The position numbers and the translations under genes are program-made. DNA of 64,000 nucleotides from Ancylomarina salipaludis (GTDB taxonomy: Bacteria > Bacteroidota > Bacteroidia > Bacteroidales > Marinifilaceae), in contig NZ_SAXA01000001.1 of the NCBI RefSeq assembly GCF_004122035.1, positions 1 to 64,000 on the forward strand. Direction: 5' to 3'. Positions 18,664 to 26,558 of this stretch are shown here, in pieces. The notes under the pieces were generated by a model. It made no database searches. It saw nothing but the letters and a program-made list of their open reading frames with translations, and was not told where the DNA came from. Positions within the stretch are counted from its first letter, which is position 1; each line of letters opens with the position of its first letter.

Positions 18664-18693
18664 TTGTTGTTTGCCTTAAAATTCCTACTTTTG
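18664..18693 (+). promoter_or_regulatory. Promoter of pheT
   Basis: TTG at 18664, a 19-base spacer, then TACTTTTG at 18686-18693: a near-ideal Bacteroidota promoter. The predicted leader is about 100 bases. It contains AAAGAC and GTCTTT (18738-18760), which could form a short hairpin, but I see no clear attenuator. Confidence 0.65.
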
Positions 18694-18801
18694 TAAGCTT
18701 GAAAATAGATGATTACTAAGCTTCTCTTGCTCTACAAAGACAGGCTAACTTAGTCTTTATTTTCCCAATCAATGAAATTATCAGTATAAAACCCTCATAT
18801 A

Positions 18802-21252
18802 ATGAAGATATCGTACAAATGGCTGAAGGACTACATAGATGTAGATTTGACGCTTGCTGAAATGGATGACATTTTAACTCAAATTGGTCTTGAAGTTGGT
18901 GGTATTGAAAATATCCAATCAATTAAAGGCGGCCTTGAAGGTCTAGTAATTGGAGAAGTAAAAACCTGTGTACCACACCCTGGTTCTGATCATTTGAGTA
19001 TCACAACTGTTGATGTTAACTCGGGAGAGTTGCTACCGATCGTATGTGGTGCTTCAAACGTAGCTGCCGGACAAAAAGTGGTTGTAGCCACAGTGGGAAC
19101 CGTTCTATACGATGGCAACGAGAGTTTTGTGATTAAGAAATCAAAACTAAGAGGCGAGCCTTCAATGGGTATGATTTGTGCCGAAGATGAAATCGGTTTA
19201 GGCCAAGGTCACGATGGTATTATGGTATTACCGGAAGATGCTGTTGTAGGAACACCTGCCAAAGAATACTTCAATATTGAGGACGATACTTGCATTGAAA
19301 TTGACTTGACTCCTAACCGTATTGACGGTGCAGGACATATTGGTGTAGCTCGCGACTTGGCAGCTTACCTAAAACAACAAAAAGATATCGATTACAAAAT
19401 TCCATCAGTAGAGGATTTTAAAATTGATAACACAAATACACCAATCGAAATAATCGTTGAAAACGAAAAGGCATGCCCTCGTTATTCAGGTGTTTGTATC
19501 AGTGGTGTTCAGATTGCTGAATCACCAGAATGGTTGCAAAACCGTTTGAAAGCTATCGGCTTGAAACCAATCAACAACGTTGTGGATATCACCAACTATG
19601 TGTTGTTCGAAACGGCTCAACCATTGCATGCTTTTGACTATGCAAAAGTTAAAGGTGGTAAAGTGATTGTAAAAACCTTACCTGCTGAAACCAAGTTTAC
19701 AACTTTGGACGAAGTAGAACGCGAATTGCACGAAAATGACCTAATGATTTGCAACGCAGAAGTACCAATGTGTATTGCAGGTGTATTTGGTGGCATGGAT
19801 TCGGGTGTAAGCGCAAGCACAACTGATATTTTCCTTGAATCGGCCTATTTCGATTCAGTATATGTTCGTAAAACAGCGCGTCGTCAAGGTTTAAATACCG
19901 ATGCCTCTTTCCGTTTCGAGCGTGGAACAGATCCTAACAACACCATTTATGCTTTAAAAAGAGCAGCTTTATTAATTAAAGAAATTGCTGGTGGAACCAT
20001 TTCATCAGATCTTATCGATATTTATCCAAACCCTATTGAGGACTTTAAAGTTGAAGCTAGTATTTCAAGAATTGAAGGTTTGATTGGAAAGAAAATCGGA
20101 AAAGAAACTATCATCAATATTCTTGAAGCTTTAGAAATTAAAGTTGACAAAGTTGATGGCGATCAAATGAGCCTATTGGTACCTCCTTACCGTGTTGATG
20201 TAACACGTGAGGCTGATATCGTTGAAGAAGTATTACGTATTTATGGTTTCAATAATGTCGAAACACCTAATAAGGTTAATGCTTCATTAAGTTTTGCTCC
20301 AAAACCTGACGAGCACAAACTTAAAAATATGCTTGCTGATATGCTTAGCTATGGCGGTTTCAACGAGATTATGAATAACTCTCTTTCGAAGGCCAGCTAT
20401 TACGAAGGTTTGGAAAGCATTCAGGAAAATCACACAGTACGTATTAAGAATCCTTTAAGTTCTGATCTTAATGCCATGCGTCAAAGTTTACTGTTTGGTG
20501 GTTTAGAGGCTATTGCTTACAACATCAACCGTAAAAATGCAGATCTTAAGTTGTACGAGTTTGGTAAGTCATACCATCATATCGTAAACGAGGAGAATGA
20601 GAATCCGGTGAACAATTACTTTGAGAACCAGCACTTAGCACTATTTATGTGTGGTGCTAAAAACTCGACAAACTGGAACCTTAAAGAAGAACCAACAACT
20701 TTCTTCCACCTAAAAGCTTACACTGAAAATATTCTGAAACGATTAGGTTTCAATATTGAAAAACTAAGAATCAGCGAAACGGATAGCGATATTTTTACTG
20801 AGGGTTTAACTTACGGATCTAAGAAAAAGGTATTGGTTGAAATGGGTATGGTTAGTGGTAAATTACTAAAAAACTTTGGTATTGACACACCTGTTTATTA
20901 TGCCGACTTCAAATGGGAGACTCTATTGGCTGAAGCAACAAAAAATAAGGTGAACTACGAACCAATAGCTAAATACCCGGCTGTTAAGCGTGATTTGGCC
21001 TTATTGATTGACAAAAGCGTTAGCTTTGCCGAAATCAAAACCATTGCTTTCAACTGTGAGAAAAACTTATTAAAATCAGTTTCTCTATTCGATATTTACG
21101 AAGGAGAGCAATTGGGTGCTGATAAAAAATCATATGCTGTAAGTTTCATTATCCAGGATACTGAAAAAACACTAACTGACAAGCAGATTGATAAAATCAT
21201 GCAAAAGCTGATCAAGAGCTACGAAAAACAATTGAACGCTCAGTTGAGATAA
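18802..21252 (+). CDS. pheT: Phenylalanyl-tRNA synthetase beta subunit
   Basis: The beta chain of the alpha2beta2 enzyme that charges tRNA-Phe; it edits mischarged tyrosine and binds the tRNA. It has 816 residues, the usual bacterial length. Domains in order: EMAP-type tRNA-binding domain (about 40-150), the B3/B4 editing domain (about 215-385, with GVFGGMDSGVS), B5 (about 405-480), the catalytic-like core, and the FDX-ACB domain (about 720-815). The alpha gene pheS is not in the window. It runs alone with its own promoter and terminator. Confidence 0.96.
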   Translation: MKISYKWLKDYIDVDLTLAEMDDILTQIGLEVGGIENIQSIKGGLEGLVIGEVKTCVPHPGSDHLSITTVDVNSGELLPIVCGASNVAAGQKVVVATVGTVLYDGNESFVIKKSKLRGEPSMGMICAEDEIGLGQGHDGIMVLPEDAVVGTPAKEYFNIEDDTCIEIDLTPNRIDGAGHIGVARDLAAYLKQQKDIDYKIPSVEDFKIDNTNTPIEIIVENEKACPRYSGVCISGVQIAESPEWLQNRLKAIGLKPINNVVDITNYVLFETAQPLHAFDYAKVKGGKVIVKTLPAETKFTTLDEVERELHENDLMICNAEVPMCIAGVFGGMDSGVSASTTDIFLESAYFDSVYVRKTARRQGLNTDASFRFERGTDPNNTIYALKRAALLIKEIAGGTISSDLIDIYPNPIEDFKVEASISRIEGLIGKKIGKETIINILEALEIKVDKVDGDQMSLLVPPYRVDVTREADIVEEVLRIYGFNNVETPNKVNASLSFAPKPDEHKLKNMLADMLSYGGFNEIMNNSLSKASYYEGLESIQENHTVRIKNPLSSDLNAMRQSLLFGGLEAIAYNINRKNADLKLYEFGKSYHHIVNEENENPVNNYFENQHLALFMCGAKNSTNWNLKEEPTTFFHLKAYTENILKRLGFNIEKLRISETDSDIFTEGLTYGSKKKVLVEMGMVSGKLLKNFGIDTPVYYADFKWETLLAEATKNKVNYEPIAKYPAVKRDLALLIDKSVSFAEIKTIAFNCEKNLLKSVSLFDIYEGEQLGADKKSYAVSFIIQDTEKTLTDKQIDKIMQKLIKSYEKQLNAQLR

Positions 21253-21283
21253 AAAATTTTGCTTTTATAAGCAAGATGATATT

Positions 21284-21322
21284 AAAAATGGCTTATCGAT
21301 ATAAATCGATGAGCCATTTTTT
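21284..21322 (+). terminator. Terminator of pheT
   Basis: AAAAATGGCT-ATCGAT / ATCGAT-AGCCATTTTT with loop ATAA and one wobble pair, followed by TTG. Confidence 0.85.
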
Positions 21323-21468
21323 GTTTACTATATCTTTCTAACTAATAAATAAGCCTTAATATAATAATAACTTAATCCTAACTAAACATTCTACAAGAAT
21401 CAGTACAAAAAAACAGATGCAACACTTTGAATAATTAAACGTCCTTAACGAAAACAATAAATATGATT

Positions 21469-22323
21469 ATGAAAAAAATATTGATTCTATTAAGTGGCGT
21501 GATACTTGCCAATGCTTTATTCGCACAAGGTACCAAAACACCTCCCCAAACACAGATTATGACATTAGGTGTTTTCCATTTAGCCTACCACAACCTTGAT
21601 GTACAAAAAACCAAGAAAAAAGACCAGATATCAGTTCTGGAAGAACCCTACCAGTCTGAAATAATTGCTATTTGCAATGCCATTGAAACCTTTAAACCGA
21701 CCATAATTGCAATTGAAAGAACGCCTAATGAACAAGGAGTAATCGATTCGCTGTTCTCATTATACAAGTCAGATCAATTCAAATTAAAAAAAGATGAAAT
21801 CTTTCAGTTAGCTTTCCGGATGGGAAAAAAATTGAACCTTCCTAAAATTCACTGTGTTAATGATTGGGGCAAACATTATAACGATATGGAAACGTTATTT
21901 AAAGATAGTATCCGTGCTGCCAATTTTGAAAGTTATTACTTTCAGTCACCTGATTCCATCTATATGGAAAAGAAAACATCAAAACAAGTATCAAATATAA
22001 TTGACGAATTCATCCAATTAAATAATCCAAAAAAAATTAAGGAAAGTCTTTCGGTGTATTTATTGAATCCCTTTAAGTACGAAGAGAAAGCTGGAGATTT
22101 TGCAGGCGTCGATTTTGAAACCGGAAGGTGGTTTAACCGTAATCTGAGAATATTCAGAAACCTTCAACGGGTTGCACAGAAACCTGAAGAAAGAATTCTA
22201 TTGATCATTGGTAGCGGTCACCTAAATCTGCTGAATATGTTCCTTGATGTTTCAAAGGAATTTGATCTGGTTTCACCACTTCCCTATCTCGAAAATGCAA
22301 AAATGAAGACCTATACAAAATAG
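21469..22323 (+). CDS. DUF5694 domain protein with signal peptide
   Basis: Residues 1-19 form a signal peptide (KKILILLSGVILANALFA, cut before QGT), so the mature protein is periplasmic or surface-bound. The rest matches the DUF5694 type: MTLGVFHL near the start, IIAIERTPNEQG, and a late IIGSGHLNLLNMFL block. This fold is distantly related to the TraB/PrgY group with conserved His and Glu, but no activity is established. The ATG at 21463 is also possible; the second ATG gives a standard signal sequence. Its terminator is shared with the Gre-like gene. Confidence 0.75.
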   Translation: MKKILILLSGVILANALFAQGTKTPPQTQIMTLGVFHLAYHNLDVQKTKKKDQISVLEEPYQSEIIAICNAIETFKPTIIAIERTPNEQGVIDSLFSLYKSDQFKLKKDEIFQLAFRMGKKLNLPKIHCVNDWGKHYNDMETLFKDSIRAANFESYYFQSPDSIYMEKKTSKQVSNIIDEFIQLNNPKKIKESLSVYLLNPFKYEEKAGDFAGVDFETGRWFNRNLRIFRNLQRVAQKPEERILLIIGSGHLNLLNMFLDVSKEFDLVSPLPYLENAKMKTYTK

Positions 22324-22358
22324 AATTGCAATAAGAAATCATAAATGACTAATTAAAA

Positions 22359-22387
22359 TGCCCCTATTCTTGTGGAGAATAGGGGCA
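22359..22387. terminator. Bidirectional terminator
   Basis: TGCCCCTATTCT, loop TGTGG, AGAATAGGGGCA: a perfect 12-bp stem between converging genes (DUF5694 on plus, Gre-like on minus). Confidence 0.85.
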
Positions 22388-22418
22388 CATTTATTTTTCA
22401 CATTAATGTTTTAACAAA

Positions 22419-22880
22419 CTACACAATCTCTTTTATTTTAAATATCCTTCCCTGAAACTGCACCTCATCCCCAATAAGTTTATCCTTTAATAAACCACCA
22501 ATAGGAGATGCCAAAGAGATCGCATAACAAACCTGATTGCCAATTTGTATTTTCCCAATACCAATTGAGATGAAATACGTTCCTTGATCTGTCACAACAA
22601 GACTGCCAAAAGACACCTTATTGAATTCTTCTGAGCTATCTATACGAGCCAACTCTTTTCGATGCTTAAGCGTTTGGTTCAGCAGTACTTCATTCTTCTC
22701 AATTTCGATTTGCATCATCTCACGCCCGGTCTCGTACTTATCGCCCGCACTGCTCTTAGTATCGCTATTTCTTGATTCCTTTGCTGAAGCAATAGCTGAC
22801 TGAATCACTTCAATTTTTCGATCAAGCTCTGCTAATATTTTATTGTATACCAAGCCCTTTTGCTCCTTTACTGTATCCAT
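22419..22880 (-). CDS. GreA/GreB-like transcription elongation factor
   Basis: A 153-residue protein. Residues 1-75 are helical and charged (KETGREMMQIEIEKN-type region, coiled coil); residues 85-153 are the GreA/GreB C-terminal FKBP-like domain, with AISLASPIGGLLKDKLIGDEV matching its SPLGxALLGK pattern. Full GreA rescues backtracked RNA polymerase by its acidic coiled-coil tip; here the N-terminal part is atypical, so it may bind polymerase without cleaving. Many Bacteroidota carry this short relative in addition to GreA. Confidence 0.8.
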   Translation of the reverse strand: MDTVKEQKGLVYNKILAELDRKIEVIQSAIASAKESRNSDTKSSAGDKYETGREMMQIEIEKNEVLLNQTLKHRKELARIDSSEEFNKVSFGSLVVTDQGTYFISIGIGKIQIGNQVCYAISLASPIGGLLKDKLIGDEVQFQGRIFKIKEIV

Positions 22881-23026
22881 TATTTTTACTTTTTACTCAA
22901 GCTTAAAATTAGAATTTTCACGATTATATTCTATAACCGAAGATAAGCTTTATATAAATTAGCTTTGGTAAAAAGCTATAAAAAAGACGCATCCTATCCG
23001 TTTTTTAAAATAAATCCTTACCTTCG

Positions 23027-23044
23027 TTTCGTATTTTTACGAAA
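23027..23044 (+). promoter_or_regulatory. Probable ArsR operator
   Basis: TTTCGTA-TTTT-TACGAAA is a perfect 7-bp inverted repeat 10 bases before the arsR ATG, and a third half-site TGCGAAA follows at 23045. It lies just after a -7-like TACCTTCG (23019-23026), the position expected for autorepression. Confidence 0.6.
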
Positions 23045-23054
23045 TGCGAAACAT

Positions 23055-23378
23055 ATGACAGAAAACGAATTTTATTCCGATCAGGAAAAACAACTGGCAC
23101 GTTTTGCCAAAGCACTCTCTCACCCGGTGAGAGTCTATATCTGTAAACTCTTATCAAATCAATCCTGTTGCTACAGTGGTGATTTAGCTGAAGAAGTGCC
23201 CATTGCCCGCTCTACCCTTTCACAACATCTGAAAGAGTTAAAAGCATCGGGCTTGATACAAGGCGAGATTATGCCACCTAAAATTAAATATTGCCTCAAT
23301 AAAGAGAATTGGGCAAAAGCAAACGAGGTGTTTACAAACCTTTTTAATGCTGAAAAAGAAATAAATTCAAGTAAATAA
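23055..23378 (+). CDS. arsR: ArsR-family transcriptional regulator
   Basis: A 107-residue winged-helix repressor. The recognition region is VPIARSTLSQHLKELKASGLI (about residues 52-72). A Cys-Cys pair sits just before it (SNQSCCYSGDL, about 37-38), a plausible metalloid-binding site, though not the ELCVCDL motif of enterobacterial ArsR. The frame is open from a TTG at 22965, but a -7-like box lies there and the ATG at 23055 gives the normal length. It leads the thiol/arsenic-type operon and probably represses it until a metalloid or thiol reagent binds. Confidence 0.85.
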   Translation: MTENEFYSDQEKQLARFAKALSHPVRVYICKLLSNQSCCYSGDLAEEVPIARSTLSQHLKELKASGLIQGEIMPPKIKYCLNKENWAKANEVFTNLFNAEKEINSSK

Positions 23379-23428
23379 AAAACATTAAAGAATGCTTCAG
23401 CATCCTTTTAAAACTAAAACCTTATAAT

Positions 23429-23665
23429 ATGGAAATTAAAGTATTAGGACCCGGTTGCAAAAAATGCAACACCCTGCACCAAGCAACTCAAAAGGCAATT
23501 GAAGAATTAAATATCGAAGCAAACATTACCAAAGTTGATGATATGATGAAAATTCTGGCCTATGGCGTCATGTCGACACCTGCACTTGTCGTGAACGAAA
23601 AGGTATTATTCAGTGGAAAAGTACCCCCTGTATCCGAAATCAAAGAACTTATTAAATCACTATAA
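23429..23665 (+). CDS. Mini-thioredoxin (redox-active disulfide protein 2 type)
   Basis: A 78-residue thioredoxin fold of the TM0996/MTH895 family. The active site is GPGCKKC (Cys10, Cys13) and MSTPALVVN near residue 50 provides the cis-proline. Such proteins often sit beside ArsR, ArsP-like permeases and CcdA-like membrane proteins. It is likely a cytoplasmic electron carrier for the next genes. It begins 50 bases after arsR. Confidence 0.88.
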   Translation: MEIKVLGPGCKKCNTLHQATQKAIEELNIEANITKVDDMMKILAYGVMSTPALVVNEKVLFSGKVPPVSEIKELIKSL

Positions 23666-23683
23666 CCCAATAAACAAATTATA

Positions 23684-24160
23684 ATGAAAAACTATTTAAG
23701 CATAACTCTTCTGACTCTTGGACTTAGCTTAGGAGCTTGCCAGTCGAACACAAAAAAAGCAACAGATAAAACAGCAGAAAAAGAAGCAACAGCATGCGTA
23801 TCTGACTGCTCGAATTGTAGTTCAAAATCTTGTGAAACAACACTTGCTGAGAATAAAATTGAAGGTGCCGGCATTTACTATTTTCATGGTGACAGAAAAT
23901 GCAAAACCTGTAAAGTTGTTGGTGCCAAAGCCAAAGAACTTGCTGAAAAATTAAATGTAAAATTCTTCGACGTAAATATTGACCAAGAAGAAAACAAAAA
24001 TCTGGCTGAAGAATTTCAGGCAACAGGTTCAAGCCTATATGTAAAACATGCAAAATCCGGTAAAATTGAGGATCTAACCAACTTTGCATTCCGAAATGCA
24101 ATCAACAATCCTGAAGCTTACCTTGAAAAGTTAGAGTCAACGCTTAAGTCAGAGAGCTAG
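23684..24160 (+). CDS. arsF: ArsF-like thioredoxin-fold lipoprotein
   Basis: A 158-residue protein. The signal sequence ends in the lipobox LGAC (Cys19), so it is membrane-anchored outside the cytoplasm. A linker holds four cysteines (Cys38, 42, 45, 50) spaced like a metal or redox cluster. Residues 60-155 form a thioredoxin-like domain with GDRKCKTCK (Cys73, Cys76). It resembles proteins called nitrophenyl compound nitroreductase subunit ArsF family; that name is inherited and says little about chemistry. It may pass electrons with the ArsG-like membrane protein. Confidence 0.8.
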   Translation: MKNYLSITLLTLGLSLGACQSNTKKATDKTAEKEATACVSDCSNCSSKSCETTLAENKIEGAGIYYFHGDRKCKTCKVVGAKAKELAEKLNVKFFDVNIDQEENKNLAEEFQATGSSLYVKHAKSGKIEDLTNFAFRNAINNPEAYLEKLESTLKSES

Positions 24161-24182
24161 ATTCCTGATCAAACCCATATTC

Positions 24183-24208
24183 AGTTACATTTCTTCGGAA
24201 ATGTAACT
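24183..24208 (+). repeat. Hairpin with UUCG tetraloop
   Basis: AGTTACATTTC-TTCG-GAAATGTAACT: a perfect 11-bp stem closed by the extra-stable C(UUCG)G loop, 22 bases after the ArsF-like stop. No U-tract follows, so it may protect or process the mRNA rather than end it. Confidence 0.8.
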
Positions 24209-24230
24209 AAGAAATTAACCTCTTCATTAC

Positions 24231-24283
24231 GACTTAATCTTCCATTCTCAAAGTTTTTAATTATAAGAATGGAAGATTAAGTC
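24231..24283. repeat. Perfect 18-base inverted repeat
   Basis: GACTTAATCTTCCATTCT (24231-24248) and its exact complement at 24266-24283, around a 17-base AT-rich loop. It lies between the ArsF-like and ArsG-like genes, 26 bases before the next ATG. It could be an mRNA stem controlling the second half of the operon or a remnant of a small mobile repeat. Confidence 0.85.
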
Positions 24284-24309
24284 ATCACTCAGTAAGAAAA
24301 CCATTACAA

Positions 24310-25014
24310 ATGGAATATCTTGATCAACTTTTATCCCAAAGCAACTTGCCCATCCTATCGGCATTCCTTCTCGGTTTGATGACGGCAATAAGCCCCTGCC
24401 CTCTGGCAACAAATATTACGGCAACAGCCTATATCAGCAAAGATTTAGGTGATAAGAAAAAAATATTTTTGAGTGGACTCGTCTATACTTTAGGGCGTGC
24501 TATCAGCTACACCATTTTGGGTGTTATTCTTTATTTCGGTGCAAGCAAATTTAATGTTTCATCATTTTTTCACACTTATGGAGAACGCTTGTTAGGCCCC
24601 GTTCTGATTCTTGTTGGCATATTTATGCTCGACATAATTTCTTTTAATTTTCCCGGAGTTGGCAGTTTAACCGAAAAAATTAATGGGGAGAAGATTAAAG
24701 GGAGTTACTGGGGAGCCCTGTTACTGGGAATTATTTTTGCATTAGCATTCTGTCCCTACAGTGGTATTCTCTATTTCGGCATGCTCATCCCTATTAGTAT
24801 TTCTCAGGCTGATGGTTTATATCTGCCATTTGTGTATGCCATAGCAACCGGACTACCTGTTATTATTATCGCTTACCTGCTTGCCTTTACTTTATCTGGC
24901 GTTGGTAATTTTTACAATAGGGTTAAAAGCTTCGAGTTTTGGTTTAGAAAAGTGGCTGCGGTCACCTTCATTTTAGCCGGTCTGTATTTTTCTTATATCT
25001 TTTTTATTGCCTAA
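24310..25014 (+). CDS. ArsG-like membrane protein (CcdA/DsbD type)
   Basis: A 234-residue inner-membrane protein with six segments. The two Cys-Pro pairs, SPCPLATN near residue 28 and AFCPYSGI near residue 139, match the redox-active cysteines in the DsbD/CcdA transmembrane family. NCBI-type names call this branch aromatic aminobenzylarsenical efflux permease ArsG. Moving electrons across the membrane to the lipoprotein is at least as likely as transport. It starts a second cluster after the two hairpins and is 14 bases from the next gene. Confidence 0.8.
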   Translation: MEYLDQLLSQSNLPILSAFLLGLMTAISPCPLATNITATAYISKDLGDKKKIFLSGLVYTLGRAISYTILGVILYFGASKFNVSSFFHTYGERLLGPVLILVGIFMLDIISFNFPGVGSLTEKINGEKIKGSYWGALLLGIIFALAFCPYSGILYFGMLIPISISQADGLYLPFVYAIATGLPVIIIAYLLAFTLSGVGNFYNRVKSFEFWFRKVAAVTFILAGLYFSYIFFIA

Positions 25015-25028
25015 GCTGTCCCTGTATC

Positions 25029-26063
25029 ATGATTAAATCAATACAAATCACAAATAAAAAGCAATTGCTTTGGGTACTTCTTCTATTACCCGTTTGGTAT
25101 CTGCTTTATGTCAACTTACAAAATATTGCCGATTATCTAATCGATACCGTTTTTCAGATACCGAAAAGCCATCTGGGTGAAACCTTGCGTTTCTTTATTT
25201 TCGAAGTTCCTAAAGTTCTTTTACTACTCGTCCTCATCATTTTTGGTGTCGGCATCATCCGAAGCTACTTTTCGCCTGAGAAAACCAAACAGGCTTTAGC
25301 GGGAAAGTCGACTTTTATGGGCAACATTTTAGCCGCATTTTTAGGCGTTCTAACGCCATTTTGTTCTTGTTCGGCCATTCCCCTATTTTTAGGTTTTGTT
25401 GAGGCTGGTGTACCTCTGGGGGTCACTTTCAGCTTTCTGATTGCTGCTCCTATGGTAAACGAAATAGCCCTGATCATGTTGGTTGGCCTTTTCGGATGGG
25501 AAACAGCCATTATTTATACTTTAACCGGCTTATTAATTGCCATCATTGCTGGTTGGATCATAGGAATTCTTAAACTTGAAAAATACATTCAGGATTGGGT
25601 TTTTGAAGTGAAAACCGGGCAAACAGGAATCGACGAAACCAAAATTCGTTTTTCGGATCGAATCAAATTGGGTTTTGAAACCGTCAAAGAAATTGTTGGC
25701 AAAATTTGGCTTTATATTGTCATTGGTGTGGCAATTGGAGCTGCAGCACATGGCTATGTTCCGGAAGATTTCATGGCGAGGCTAATGGGAAAATCGGCTT
25801 GGTACTCAGTTCCTCTATCTATTCTAATTGGAATCCCGATGTACTCGAATGCAGCCGGAATTATCCCCATTGTGAGTGTTCTGATCGAAAAGGGGGCTTC
25901 GCTAGGGACAGCTTTAGCCTTTATGATGTCGGTGATTGGGCTCTCCTTACCCGAAATCATTATTCTGAAAAAAGTTTTAAAGATGCCTTTAATCCTTATC
26001 TTTATTGGTGTAGTAGCAACCGGTATTTTGGCCGTTGGCTTCATTTTTAATATCATCTATTAA
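25029..26063 (+). CDS. ArsP-like permease (DUF318 family)
   Basis: A 344-residue membrane protein with about eight to ten segments. LTPFCSCSAIPLFLGFVEAG near residue 115 carries the conserved Cys-Ser-Cys motif of the family, followed by APMVNEIAL. Relatives (ArsP) export trivalent organoarsenicals; other members of the family have no proven substrate. The second half repeats the first (IPMYSNAAGIIP), as expected from internal duplication. Confidence 0.85.
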   Translation: MIKSIQITNKKQLLWVLLLLPVWYLLYVNLQNIADYLIDTVFQIPKSHLGETLRFFIFEVPKVLLLLVLIIFGVGIIRSYFSPEKTKQALAGKSTFMGNILAAFLGVLTPFCSCSAIPLFLGFVEAGVPLGVTFSFLIAAPMVNEIALIMLVGLFGWETAIIYTLTGLLIAIIAGWIIGILKLEKYIQDWVFEVKTGQTGIDETKIRFSDRIKLGFETVKEIVGKIWLYIVIGVAIGAAAHGYVPEDFMARLMGKSAWYSVPLSILIGIPMYSNAAGIIPIVSVLIEKGASLGTALAFMMSVIGLSLPEIIILKKVLKMPLILIFIGVVATGILAVGFIFNIIY

Positions 26064-26084
26064 ATCGATTTTCAACTCAATCTG

Positions 26085-26495
26085 ATGACAGAATCTCAAT
26101 CATCACATCCGATCGTTCTGTTCGATGGAGTTTGCAATTTGTGCAATACTTCAGTCAGATTTTTATTGGCTTATAACAAAAAAGCGAATCTTCTTTTTTG
26201 TCCATTGCAATCAGCTAAAGCCGATAAATTAATTCGTGACTTAAATTGGAAAGGAGAAAAACTGGATAGTCTCATTTTTATTGAAGAAAGGCAAGTCTAC
26301 ACCAAAAGCGAAGCCGTGTTCGAAATATCAAAACACTTGATCTATCCCTGGAAAGCAATCTACCATTTCAGGCATTTGCCCAAAAGATTTTGCAATTGGG
26401 TATACGATAAAATTGCTAAAAACCGATATGCCTGGTTTGGAAAAAAAACGTCCTGTATGATACCAAAATCAGATTGGAAAAATCGTTTCTTATAA
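26085..26495 (+). CDS. Thiol-disulfide oxidoreductase of the DCC family
   Basis: A 136-residue protein of the DUF393 family. It opens with VLFDGVCNLCN, where the Asp and the Cys-x-x-Cys give the family its name. It probably performs thiol exchange in the cytoplasm. It is the last gene of the arsenic-type operon, 21 bases after the permease, and ends at a shared terminator. Confidence 0.85.
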   Translation: MTESQSSHPIVLFDGVCNLCNTSVRFLLAYNKKANLLFCPLQSAKADKLIRDLNWKGEKLDSLIFIEERQVYTKSEAVFEISKHLIYPWKAIYHFRHLPKRFCNWVYDKIAKNRYAWFGKKTSCMIPKSDWKNRFL

Positions 26496-26499
26496 ATAC

Positions 26500-26531
26500 A
26501 AAACCCGAAAGCCTGCTGACTTTCGGGTTTT
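26500..26531. terminator. Bidirectional terminator
   Basis: AAAACCCGAAAG, loop CCTGCTGA, CTTTCGGGTTTT: a perfect 12-bp stem between the DCC gene (plus) and pfkA (minus). Confidence 0.9.
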
Positions 26532-26558
26532 ATGTATTTAGTTGTAAGTTTTTTCGGT

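Noticed and set aside
18694-18801. Attenuator with a Phe-rich leader peptide before pheT
   Set aside because: I found no short open frame rich in Phe codons and no terminator/antiterminator pair in the leader; only a weak 6-bp hairpin is present.
22965-23054. Longer ArsR with 30 extra residues
   Set aside because: The frame opens at a TTG inside a -7-like box, the extra residues are not ArsR-like, and an operator-like repeat lies in between.
23055-26495. Operon as a mobile island
   Set aside because: No integrase, direct repeats or composition break is visible; it is bordered by ordinary chromosomal genes.
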